Shown here in pieces: positions 8,011 through 15,459 of a stretch of DNA of 43,653 nucleotides. Within the stretch, counting starts at the first letter, position 1; each line of letters starts with the position of its first letter. The notes beneath the pieces were generated by a model. It made no database searches. It was not told the origin of the DNA and saw only the letters and a list, made by a program, of their open reading frames with translations. A program made the translations under genes and the position numbers. The stretch lies in contig JAIKWO010000136.1 in NCBI GenBank assembly GCA_024684675.1, positions 1 to 43,653 of the forward strand, given 5' to 3'. This stretch comes from Lachnospiraceae bacterium. Its GTDB lineage: Bacteria; Bacillota; Clostridia; Lachnospirales; Lachnospiraceae.

Positions 8011-8979
8011 TTAAGCTTTGCCGTTGGAACCAAGAACATGCAGAATCTTGTGAGCAACCATGTCCTTAACAGCCTGACGAGCAGGTTTAAGGTACTGACG
8101 AGGATCGAAGTGATCCGGATGCTCAGCAAAGTATTTTCTGATGGTACCTGTCATTGCAAGACGGATATCGGAGTCGATGTTGATCTTGCAAACAGCCAGT
8201 GTAGCAGCTTTACGAAGCTGTTCTTCCGGAATACCTACAGCATCCGGCATGTTGCCGCCGTACTGGTTAACCATCTTTACGAATTCCTGCGGAACGGAGG
8301 AAGAACCGTGAAGAACGATCGGGAAGCCCGGGATTCTCTTGATGCACTCCTCAAGTACGTCGAAACGAAGCGGCGGCGGAACAAGGATGCCGTCAGCGTT
8401 TCTTGTGCACTGCTCAGCAGTGAACTTGTATGCGCCGTGAGATGTACCGATTGCGATTGCAAGGGAATCACAGCCTGTCTTCTCAACGAACTCCTGAACT
8501 TCTTCAGGACGTGTATAGCTCTCTTTGCCTGCTTCTACGACTACTTCGTCTTCGATACCTGCAAGTGTACCAAGCTCTGCTTCTACTACAGCGCCGTGTG
8601 CGTGAGCGTACTCAACAACCTGCTTGGTCAGAGCAACGTTCTCGTCGAAAGGCTTGGAAGAAGCATCGATCATAACGGATGTGAAACCGCCATCGATACA
8701 GGATTTGCAAAGTTCAAAGCTATCGCCATGGTCAAGGTGAAGTGCGATCGGGATTTCAGGATGCTCCGCTACTGCAGCTTCTACCAGCTTTACAAGATAA
8801 GTGTGGTTTGCGTATGCACGCGCACCCTTGGAAACCTGAAGGATAACGGGGCTCTTAAGCTCGCCGGCCGCTTCTGTGATACCCTGTACGATTTCCATGT
8901 TGTTTACGTTGAATGCACCAACTGCATAGCCGCCGTTGTATGCCTTCTTGAACATTTCTGTCGTTGTAACTAATGACAT
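8011..8979 (-). CDS. fba: Class II fructose-1,6-bisphosphate aldolase
   Basis: This zinc enzyme of glycolysis and gluconeogenesis splits fructose-1,6-bisphosphate into two triose phosphates. The catalytic Asp83 and zinc-binding His84 lie in H-L-D-H-G-D. Further conserved elements are V-E-A-E-L-G-T-L-A-G near residue 132, G-T-S-H-G-A-Y-K with His181, and the V-L-H-G-S-S segment that supplies the last zinc histidine. At 322 residues it is slightly longer than the 285-310 usual for the short class II group. A GGAAGG ribosome site precedes the ATG. It is a single-gene unit with its own promoter and terminator. Confidence 0.95.
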   Translation of the reverse strand: MSLVTTTEMFKKAYNGGYAVGAFNVNNMEIVQGITEAAGELKSPVILQVSKGARAYANHTYLVKLVEAAVAEHPEIPIALHLDHGDSFELCKSCIDGGFTSVMIDASSKPFDENVALTKQVVEYAHAHGAVVEAELGTLAGIEDEVVVEAGKESYTRPEEVQEFVEKTGCDSLAIAIGTSHGAYKFTAEQCTRNADGILVPPPLRFDVLEECIKRIPGFPIVLHGSSSVPQEFVKMVNQYGGNMPDAVGIPEEQLRKAATLAVCKINIDSDIRLAMTGTIRKYFAEHPDHFDPRQYLKPARQAVKDMVAHKILHVLGSNGKA

Positions 8980-9035
8980 GACATTACCTTCCTTTCTATT
9001 TTATGAGTTATAGATATAGCCCAAAATTCCTGTTT

Positions 9036-9064
9036 ATTTTACTATGTTTGGCGGGTTTTGTCTA
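9036..9064 (-). promoter_or_regulatory. fba promoter (sigma-A type)
   Basis: On the minus strand TAGACA (9059-9064) and TAAAAT (9036-9041) are separated by 17 bases. The start codon is 57 bases downstream. Confidence 0.65.
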
Positions 9065-9075
9065 GAGAAATCAAG

Positions 9076-9104
9076 CGATTTAGAAAGCGATTTGAAAACG
9101 ATTT
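9076..9104. repeat. Three phased direct repeats upstream of the fba promoter
   Basis: CGATTT occurs at 9076, 9088 and 9099, that is every 11-12 bases, about one helical turn, just upstream of the fba -35 box. The spacing suggests a protein-binding array, but the regulator is not known. Confidence 0.45.
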
Positions 9105-9163
9105 GTAAGTAACCAGAAAGCTTTCTCATACTGTTTCCATGCGTTCGCATGGAGGCAGCTCCC

Positions 9164-10504
9164 CTACTCTGAAACAATCCTTTTTATCCAAGTACAATGG
9201 TTGACCTTGATATAAGCCGGCACGCACTTGAAGACCTGATCCGCGTTAAGGCAGCATACCACGACCGCGGGAGATGCATCGAAAACGAAGGCCGCAAGAA
9301 GCGATACCGGGATCACGATGCACCAGATGCTGATAAAATCCAGTTTCAGCACGTAGTCGACGGATCCTCCGCCCTTAACGATACCGCAATTGGTAGGCAT
9401 CTGGTAAGACATGAAGACGAGCGCCACCGTCTGGATCATCATAAATGTGACCGTCAGCTGTCTTGTCTCCTCGCTCAAATTGTACAGACCGATGATCGGT
9501 CCCGAGATCAGATGGATCAGAACACCCGCTGTGATGCCGATCACAACAAAGATCCGCTGCAGCCGGACGGATGCTCTCTTTGCGGCCGCTTCTCCTTCAA
9601 GACCGATGATCCTGCCGATCGTCACAGCCGATGCGGACACAGCACCGACGGCAGCGGACTTAAGAAGAAGATAGAGAGTTGAGGAGATGCTGTTGGCTGC
9701 AATGGCAGATGCCGTCATATGTCCCAGGATCACGGTCTGCATTGCGATATTGAGTCCCCACAGCGCAGAGGCGATCACGTTTGGGATCGCGATCCTTGTA
9801 TAATCCCTACGCAGGGTTCTGTCTCTCCCGAGGAAATCAAAGAAGCGCAGTCTCAGCGTTTTTTCCCTGCGTCCAATGTACAGGAGCAGAACAAGAAGTT
9901 CTGTAACTCTTGCAGTCAACGTGCCGATAGCCGCACCCTCCGTACCCATTTCCGGCGCGCCGAATCGTCCGTAGATCAGGACATAGTTGATCCCGCAGTT
10001 AACGCAGAACGCAACGAGCGACAATACGAACGCGATCCGAACGGACTGAATGCTTCGAAGTGTCCCCAACAGAATCTGCGTGATCGCAAAAAAAAGGTAG
10101 GTATACCGTATGATCGACAGGTATGCCATACCCTGTTCGATGATCGGAGCGTCATCGGTAAAAAGCGACAGAAGCCGATGCGGGAAGAGCGATGAAAGCG
10201 CAAACATCACGAGCCCGATATAGAGCGCCGCGCGCATTGCGATCGCCGCCGTTCTCTTCAGCGCCGGCAGATTCCCCTCACCAAAGAACCGGCTCCCGAA
10301 TATGACCAGGCTGTCGGCCAGCGCCATCAAAAGCTGCTGGTAGACAAACATTACCTGATTCACCGTTGCCACACCCGAAAGCGCAGTCTCGCTGTAGCCG
10401 CCGATCATGATGTTGTCCGCCAGATTTACGGCGATCGTAACCACATTCTGCAGCACCAGCAGTGCAAATAGACTAAAGAAAGATTTGTAGAATTGCTTAT
10501 TCAT
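9164..10504 (-). CDS. MATE family efflux transporter
   Basis: This 446-residue membrane protein has about 12 helices and the two-fold repeated organisation of MATE (MatE, MOP superfamily) transporters. The N-terminal L-V-L-Q-N-V-V-T-I-A-V-N-L-A-D-N-I-M-I-G-G segment is characteristic (the D-N/T-x-M-I-G motif of helix 1). Such pumps export drugs or metabolites using a sodium or proton gradient; the substrate cannot be predicted. The start lies six bases after the stop of the GGDEF gene upstream, with no strong ribosome site, so translation may be coupled. It is the last gene of the GGDEF-GGDEF-MATE run. Confidence 0.88.
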   Translation of the reverse strand: MNKQFYKSFFSLFALLVLQNVVTIAVNLADNIMIGGYSETALSGVATVNQVMFVYQQLLMALADSLVIFGSRFFGEGNLPALKRTAAIAMRAALYIGLVMFALSSLFPHRLLSLFTDDAPIIEQGMAYLSIIRYTYLFFAITQILLGTLRSIQSVRIAFVLSLVAFCVNCGINYVLIYGRFGAPEMGTEGAAIGTLTARVTELLVLLLYIGRREKTLRLRFFDFLGRDRTLRRDYTRIAIPNVIASALWGLNIAMQTVILGHMTASAIAANSISSTLYLLLKSAAVGAVSASAVTIGRIIGLEGEAAAKRASVRLQRIFVVIGITAGVLIHLISGPIIGLYNLSEETRQLTVTFMMIQTVALVFMSYQMPTNCGIVKGGGSVDYVLKLDFISIWCIVIPVSLLAAFVFDASPAVVVCCLNADQVFKCVPAYIKVNHCTWIKRIVSE

Positions 10505-10510
10505 GTCAGT

Positions 10511-11641
10511 TTACTTTGAAACGGTTTCTTCCGTCTGAGGTTCCCATAATGTCGTCATGTTTTTGCCGTTTCGCTTGGAAAAATACATTGCACGATCCGC
10601 ACGATCAAAAAGCTGCGTATCGGTAATGCCCTTTTCCCACATGGCAAGCCCCACACTGATCGTCACGCCATGCGTCATAAACGAATATGTCTGTTCCTCA
10701 AAATCCTTTCTGTAAGCATCACATTTTTGAAAGATCTGTTTAGCGCGACTGCCGTCAATAAGCACCGTAAACTCCTCGCCGCCGAACCTGCTCGGACACT
10801 CATCGTCCGAAAAATGATTGCGCAGTATTTCCGCCAGTCTGACCAGAACGATATCTCCCTGGTTATGTCCATAATTGTTATTTACTGCGCAAAAATTATC
10901 GATATCCGAAATCATCAGATAGAATGTTTTGCCTTCCCTGATTTTCTCGGAAAGCGCATTATGGAAGACGGCGGCCGAGTAAAGTCCCGTCTTGCTGTCG
11001 TGCTTCAACTCATCCTGAAGCTTATTCTCCATATGCAGAAGTTCTTCTGTTTTTTCATTCTTCTGCCTCTGCAGGTACATGAGCGCGTAGCTTAGGATCC
11101 ACATGCCCATGACCATAACAAGGTTCATAAACAGATGCTGCGCCGGTTGAATAATGGGTTCGCCGTGCAGCTTTCTGAAAAAAGTACCGAGCACGCCGGC
11201 TGCGGCAGCCGAAGCAAATGCTGCAACCGTCAGTTTTCTCGTCAGATTTCTGTTGTCAAAGTAAACACTGCAGAAGATCGGCACACAGACCATAATAGTC
11301 AACACCGGAAACAGGTACTTGGAGATTGCCACTGTTGTGCCGATCAGCCATAGTTCGAAAAGCGGCAGCGCATATCGCTCCTCTTGCGTGATCGACGGAT
11401 TCTTCTCCCGGATGTGGCAGATCAGAAGCCCGATCATATTGACTGTAAAGGGAAGCGCAATATGCAGAAGGATATAGAGCGGCCAGGGTACCTTTCCGGT
11501 CCCCTCGATCCTGCTCATGGCAAAACCGATCCAGTCCACGGCAATCGTAGCGATGATCAACATGTGGTTGATCTTCTTCAGTCGCTCGCTCCATGCGGCA
11601 TATGCATCATCAAAAATATGTGTTTTCCGATCAGGATTCAT
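10511..11641 (-). CDS. Membrane-bound diguanylate cyclase (GGDEF), copy 1
   Basis: This 376-residue protein has five or six hydrophobic segments in residues 20-200, a short linker helix, and a C-terminal GGDEF domain (about 210-370). The domain shows D-S-K-T-G-L-Y-S, the metal-binding D-I-D-N-F segment, N-N-Y-G-H-N-Q-G-D, and the active-site R-F-G-G-E-E-F. It should make cyclic di-GMP from two GTP. No RxxD inhibitory site is present before the active-site motif, so product inhibition is not expected. Its start overlaps the end of the related gene upstream by 11 bases. The input signal is unknown. Confidence 0.88.
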   Translation of the reverse strand: MNPDRKTHIFDDAYAAWSERLKKINHMLIIATIAVDWIGFAMSRIEGTGKVPWPLYILLHIALPFTVNMIGLLICHIREKNPSITQEERYALPLFELWLIGTTVAISKYLFPVLTIMVCVPIFCSVYFDNRNLTRKLTVAAFASAAAAGVLGTFFRKLHGEPIIQPAQHLFMNLVMVMGMWILSYALMYLQRQKNEKTEELLHMENKLQDELKHDSKTGLYSAAVFHNALSEKIREGKTFYLMISDIDNFCAVNNNYGHNQGDIVLVRLAEILRNHFSDDECPSRFGGEEFTVLIDGSRAKQIFQKCDAYRKDFEEQTYSFMTHGVTISVGLAMWEKGITDTQLFDRADRAMYFSKRNGKNMTTLWEPQTEETVSK

Positions 11642-12773
11642 CAGATGCCTCCTTCCCGGAGCCGGCGGGATTCGTCATGTCGTTCCACATGCAAACGCAG
11701 TTTTTCCCCTGCTTCTTGGCCTGATACAGCGCCGCATCCGCATAGTCGAACAGATTCCGCGCATCCCAGCCGCTTTCAAGAGATGCAATACCGACACTGA
11801 ACGTGATCCGATCCGAAGTGAACGGATAGCTCTGATTGGCAAATTCCTGCCGGAAAGCCTCGCATCGTCTTCTCATCTCCTCTTCCGTACCGCTTGTCAC
11901 GATCGCCGTCAACTCTTCTCCACCGAAGCGGCTCGGACACTCTTCATCGCGAAAATATGCCCGCATAAGATCAGCAAGACGCAACAATACAACATCGCCG
12001 TTCGAATGTCCGAATCTATCGTTCACAGACTTAAAGTCATCGATATCGAGGATCATGAGCATCAGACGTTTCGGAGATCCACCCACCGCCTTTTCAAGTG
12101 CATTGTTAAAATATGTTGATGAATAGAGCCCTGTCTTGGAATCACGATCAAGCGCCGCCTGCAGGCGCATTTCCTTTTCGTGAACCTTGGTCAGGATCTC
12201 AATCTTTCGAAGCTGGAACTTCAAAAAATCGCGGCTGATAAAAAAGGCTGTCAGGATCGTTACAATCGCAACCACAACTTCAATATTGGCATAAGGATCC
12301 GGAATATTGTTCCATTCGCTGTAATCGGCTCTGTATGCCTGCACCTGATATGCCTCATATAAAGCGAAAAAAAGCGCAACACAAAGACCGCTGACGCGAT
12401 CAAAGGCTGCACCGATAAATAACGTAAAACATAGTGTCCCGACGAGGACGCTGTAACGATTGTATGTCAGGGAAAAGACAGTAAGAATCAAGCCCATCTG
12501 GAGGATCGGAATAAATTCACTCCAAAACAGGGATCCTCTGAGTGCGCGAAAAAGGATCGCTCCCAGAAGCAGCACAAGCAGATTACACCCAAGCGGAAGA
12601 AGCAGATAATCTGTCACATATTCCATGGGCGTAGCAATCGCCGTATGTGTAAGCATAGAGATCGAATAGCCCAACAACTGGCATACGAACCCGGCTGCCA
12701 CAAACGTGATATTGGTCAGGATCAATCGATTCTGCCATCTCTCATAGAGTTTGTCGAAAATCGAAGGATTCAT
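11631..12773 (-). CDS. Membrane-bound diguanylate cyclase (GGDEF), copy 2
   Basis: This 380-residue protein has the same design as its downstream neighbour: five to six membrane segments, a linker helix, then a GGDEF domain from about residue 215. The domain has D-S-K-T-G-L-Y-S, D-I-D-D-F-K, F-G-H-S-N-G-D and the active-site variant G-G-E-E-L in place of GGDEF/GGEEF. The metal and catalytic acids remain, so activity is likely. The inhibitory RxxD site is absent. A GGGGG-rich ribosome site precedes the ATG. The two copies share the R-F-G-G-E-E context and the D-E-C-P-S segment, which points to an old tandem duplication. Confidence 0.87.
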   Translation of the reverse strand: MNPSIFDKLYERWQNRLILTNITFVAAGFVCQLLGYSISMLTHTAIATPMEYVTDYLLLPLGCNLLVLLLGAILFRALRGSLFWSEFIPILQMGLILTVFSLTYNRYSVLVGTLCFTLFIGAAFDRVSGLCVALFFALYEAYQVQAYRADYSEWNNIPDPYANIEVVVAIVTILTAFFISRDFLKFQLRKIEILTKVHEKEMRLQAALDRDSKTGLYSSTYFNNALEKAVGGSPKRLMLMILDIDDFKSVNDRFGHSNGDVVLLRLADLMRAYFRDEECPSRFGGEELTAIVTSGTEEEMRRRCEAFRQEFANQSYPFTSDRITFSVGIASLESGWDARNLFDYADAALYQAKKQGKNCVCMWNDMTNPAGSGKEASDES

Positions 12774-12823
12774 GCGTCCCCCTTTCCCGTATCATTTTTA
12801 ATCATATCATGAACAGACATGAT

Positions 12824-12851
12824 AAAAAAAGCCGAAACATGACGTTTCGGC
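12824..12851 (-). terminator. Terminator of the amino-acid ABC operon
   Basis: On the minus strand GCCGAAAC pairs with GTTTCGGC over a 5-base loop, followed by seven T. It separates the ABC transporter operon from the GGDEF operon. The plus-strand side is also T-rich. Confidence 0.85.
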
Positions 12852-12870
12852 CTTTCTTTTTCTTAAAATT

Positions 12871-13596
12871 TTATAAAACCTTGGAAAGGAAATCCCGGAG
12901 CCTCGGACTTTGGGGATTGTTAAAGAAGAAGTGCGGCGTGTTCTCTTCCACGATCTGTCCTTCGTCCATGAAAAGTACTTTGCTTGCTACCTCTCTGGCG
13001 AATCCCATCTCATGCGTAACGACCACCATCGTCATTCCGTCACGCGCGAGTTCCTTCATAACATCCAATACTTCCCCTACCATCTCCGGATCCAGCGCGC
13101 TGGTCGGCTCGTCAAAAAGCATGACCGCGGGATTCATGGCAAGCGATCGAACGATTGCGATACGCTGCTGCTGTCCGCCGGACAACGAGGCCGGATAAGC
13201 ATCTGCTTTCTCCGCCAGGTTCACTCTGGCAAGCAAGGAGAGTGCTTTCTCTCTTGCCTCTTCCAAATTCATGCGCCCGAGCTTAACGGGTGCCAGCGTG
13301 ATGTTGTCCATAACGGTCAGGTTTTTGAACAGGTTAAAGTTCTGGAACACCATTCCCATATGTTCACGAACCTTGTTGATATCTGTTTTGGGATCGGTCA
13401 CAAGTTCACGCTGAAACCAGATCTCTCCGGAAGTCGGCACGTTGAGCAAATTCAGACAACGAAGGAATGTACTCTTGCCGGAGCCGGACGGTCCGACAAT
13501 AACGATCTTTTCGCCTTGCTTCACGTGATAGTTGATCCCTTTTAAGATTGTCTTTCCGTCATCAAATGTCTTGACAAGATTCTTAACGATGATCAC
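12871..13596 (-). CDS. Polar amino-acid ABC transporter, ATP-binding protein
   Basis: This 241-residue ATPase of the HisP/GlnQ/ArtR type powers amino-acid import at the inner face of the membrane. Walker A is G-P-S-G-S-G-K-S-T (residues 35-43), the signature is L-S-G-G-Q-Q-Q-R, and Walker B is [13 protein letters not shown]. The start overlaps the permease gene by 14 bases, which suggests coupled translation. It is the third gene of the operon and is followed by a strong terminator. The upstream ArgR-like boxes point to arginine or another basic amino acid as substrate. Confidence 0.95.
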   Translation of the reverse strand: MIIVKNLVKTFDDGKTILKGINYHVKQGEKIVIVGPSGSGKSTFLRCLNLLNVPTSGEIWFQRELVTDPKTDINKVREHMGMVFQNFNLFKNLTVMDNITLAPVKLGRMNLEEAREKALSLLARVNLAEKADAYPASLSGGQQQRIAIVRSLAMNPAVMLFDEPTSALDPEMVGEVLDVMKELARDGMTMVVVTHEMGFAREVASKVLFMDEGQIVEENTPHFFFNNPQSPRLRDFLSKVL

Positions 13597-14284
13597 TTCT
13601 TCTCAGCCTCCTTTCCAAAATGCCCAGCAGGTAGGTCATGATCTTGATGACCACAAAATAGATCACTGCTGCGCCGATAAGAGGCATAAACGCTTCATAA
13701 GTACGGGATACGATCTGGTTCGCACAACGCGTCAGATCGGTCAGGCTCACATAGCCCACGATCGCGGTCTCTTTCAGCAGTGTAATGAACTCATTGCCGA
13801 TCGGAGGCAATACGTTCTTGGCAGCCTGCGGAAGCACGATATAACGCATCGTCTGTGCCTTGGAAAGGCCAAGCGACCTGCCGGCCTCCTCCTGCCCACG
13901 ATCCACCGCAAGGATACCCGCACGCATGATCTCCGCCACATATGCGCCGCTGTTGATACCGAATGTAAGCGATGCGACGAGCACACCGTTCTTGGTATTG
14001 GACATCACAATAAACCACATGATGAGGAGCTGTAACACGGAAGGCGTACCGCGAATGATGTCAATGTAGATCTGCGCGATGCGGGAAAGAAAGCCTTCTT
14101 TACCGTTCGGACGCTTCGTAAGCTTCATCAGCGCCAGTGCGGTACCGATGATGACACCGAGGATCGCTGCAAAAAATGCGATTTCCAGCGTCACGCCAAG
14201 TCCCTTGAAATATAATTGCCAACGATCGCCTTCGATGAATGCCATATTGATCATCGAAGAGAGCTTCGTAAACCAGTTTCCCAT
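13583..14284 (-). CDS. Polar amino-acid ABC transporter, permease
   Basis: This 233-residue membrane protein of the HisMQ family (BPD_transp_1) has about five helices. The EAA loop that contacts the ATPase is visible as [12 protein letters not shown] near residue 132, followed by the I-V-L-P-Q-A segment. An early segment, G-L-G-V-T-L-E-I-A, is also typical of this family. Only one permease gene is present, so the channel is probably a homodimer. It lies between the binding-protein and ATPase genes. Confidence 0.94.
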   Translation of the reverse strand: MGNWFTKLSSMINMAFIEGDRWQLYFKGLGVTLEIAFFAAILGVIIGTALALMKLTKRPNGKEGFLSRIAQIYIDIIRGTPSVLQLLIMWFIVMSNTKNGVLVASLTFGINSGAYVAEIMRAGILAVDRGQEEAGRSLGLSKAQTMRYIVLPQAAKNVLPPIGNEFITLLKETAIVGYVSLTDLTRCANQIVSRTYEAFMPLIGAAVIYFVVIKIMTYLLGILERRLRRSDHR

Positions 14285-14299
14285 AAAATACTCCGCCTA

Positions 14300-15052
14300 T
14301 TAACCGATATAGTCAGCTACAAGCTTATCAAATGTGCCGTCTTTCTTGAGCTCTGCAAGCGCTTTGTTGATCGCATCCGCAAGTTCTTTGTCACCCTTCG
14401 GCATTGCGATCGCATAGTTCTCCTGCTCGAAGCCGAATGTATCACCCGGAAGTGCTACAAGCTGATCGGCATATTTCTCTGTGAAAACGAGTGCAGGATT
14501 CTTGTCAATGATAACAGCCTCTACACGGTCGTTCAGAAGATCGTTAACGGCATCAACGGCTTTCTGGTACTGTGCTGCTGTAGCACCTTCGATATCCTCT
14601 ACAAGGAAGTCACCTGTCGTACCGAGCTGCACGCCGATGTTTTTGCCCTTCAGATCATCTGCTGTAGCGATCGTACTGTCCTTCTTCACGATCACGTACT
14701 GAACCGCTTCATAGTAAGGATCGGAGAAATCAACCGTCTGCTTTCTTTCTTCCGTAACAGTCATACCTGCGATGGCAACGTCGATCTTGGACCCGATGGA
14801 TGCAACAAGAGCATCGAAATCCATGTTCTCTACTTCAACCTTTACGCCCATCTTGTCGCCGATCGCCTTGATCAGTGCGATGTCAAAGCCATCCGGCTCG
14901 CCCGCATCATTCACATACTCAAAAGGCGGGAACTCTGCGTTTGTTCCGACAGTAAGTGTACCGTCACCTGCCGCGCCGCCTGCGCTGCTGCCGCAACCCA
15001 TAACAGCTACGGTCATAACTGCCATCAATAAAAGTGCAATTGCTTTTTTCAT
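14300..15052 (-). CDS. Polar amino-acid ABC transporter, substrate-binding lipoprotein
   Basis: This 250-residue family 3 solute-binding protein has a lipoprotein signal peptide ending in the lipobox V-M-G-C, with the lipidated Cys near residue 20. The N-terminal lobe has V-G-T-N-A-E-F-P-P-F-E-Y and G-F-D-I-A-L-I-K-A-I, the family hallmark; D-V-A-I-A-G-M-T-V-T-E-E-R follows. It collects an amino acid outside the membrane for the permease. The promoter carries two palindromes identical in core to those at argC/argG, so arginine, ornithine or lysine is the most likely ligand (inference). AAGGA precedes the ATG. Confidence 0.94.
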   Translation of the reverse strand: MKKAIALLLMAVMTVAVMGCGSSAGGAAGDGTLTVGTNAEFPPFEYVNDAGEPDGFDIALIKAIGDKMGVKVEVENMDFDALVASIGSKIDVAIAGMTVTEERKQTVDFSDPYYEAVQYVIVKKDSTIATADDLKGKNIGVQLGTTGDFLVEDIEGATAAQYQKAVDAVNDLLNDRVEAVIIDKNPALVFTEKYADQLVALPGDTFGFEQENYAIAMPKGDKELADAINKALAELKKDGTFDKLVADYIG

Positions 15053-15110
15053 GTTCTTGTCCTTCTTTCTTCTTATACTATAGAATACATTTTTTCATAT
15101 TTCGCATCTC

Positions 15111-15138
15111 ATTATAGCACCGGGCATGTGAAAAGCAA
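15111..15138 (-). promoter_or_regulatory. Promoter of the amino-acid ABC operon
   Basis: On the minus strand TTGCTT (15133-15138) and a perfect TATAAT (15111-15116) are 16 bases apart. A probable ArgR box ends about nine bases upstream of the -35 element. Confidence 0.7.
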
Positions 15139-15146
15139 ACGAAAAA

Positions 15147-15190
15147 TGCATAATATGCAAGAATCACAAAATATTCATGCATATTATGCA
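15147..15190. promoter_or_regulatory. Paired probable ArgR boxes
   Basis: Two 13-base palindromes of the form TGCATA-N-TATGCA lie at 15147-15159 and 15178-15190, centres 31 bases apart (about three helical turns). The second has exactly the sequence found at 4762-4774 between argC and argG. They lie just upstream of the ABC operon promoter. Confidence 0.7.
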
Positions 15191-15240
15191 TTATAAATCG
15201 TTTTGGTTTCCGGTTCGATGCGGCAAAAACCGCTTACGCC

Positions 15241-15414
15241 TTATACGTATTGATTGCGCTCGGGATCATATGAATAGTTGATGCCGGCGAGCTTCTCGTC
15301 AATCTCTGTGCGATTTAGATCAAGGTCATCGCACATCGCATCCGGGTTTGAGTATTGGTCTCTCAGTTTCATATTCACGAAGCTTAAGAGCATTACGGGA
15401 TCTTTCGGGATCAT
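15241..15414 (-). CDS. DUF4250 small protein
   Basis: This is a 57-residue protein beginning MIPKDPVMLLSFVNMKLRD and ending with P-E-R-N-Q-Y-V, closely following the DUF4250 pattern common in Firmicutes. A strong CAGGAGG ribosome site lies six bases before the ATG. It has no membrane segment and looks like a small helical protein with an acidic middle (C-D-D-L-D-L-N). The function is unknown. It follows clpB by 45 bases on the same strand with no terminator between, so it is probably co-transcribed with clpB and under CIRCE control. Confidence 0.85.
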   Translation of the reverse strand: MIPKDPVMLLSFVNMKLRDQYSNPDAMCDDLDLNRTEIDEKLAGINYSYDPERNQYV

Positions 15415-15459
15415 GCTATCCTCCTGCCTGCATATTTTCTCATAAACAGTATATCACCG

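Noticed and set aside
7996-8973. 325-codon plus-strand frame opposite fba
   Set aside because: It mirrors the codon usage of the aldolase gene on the other strand and resembles no protein family.
9131-9158. Long hairpin (TCCATGCG/CGCATGGA with flanking G-U pairs) near the end of the MATE gene
   Set aside because: It pairs best as plus-strand RNA, where no gene is transcribed, and lacks a T-tract, so it is not called as the MATE terminator.
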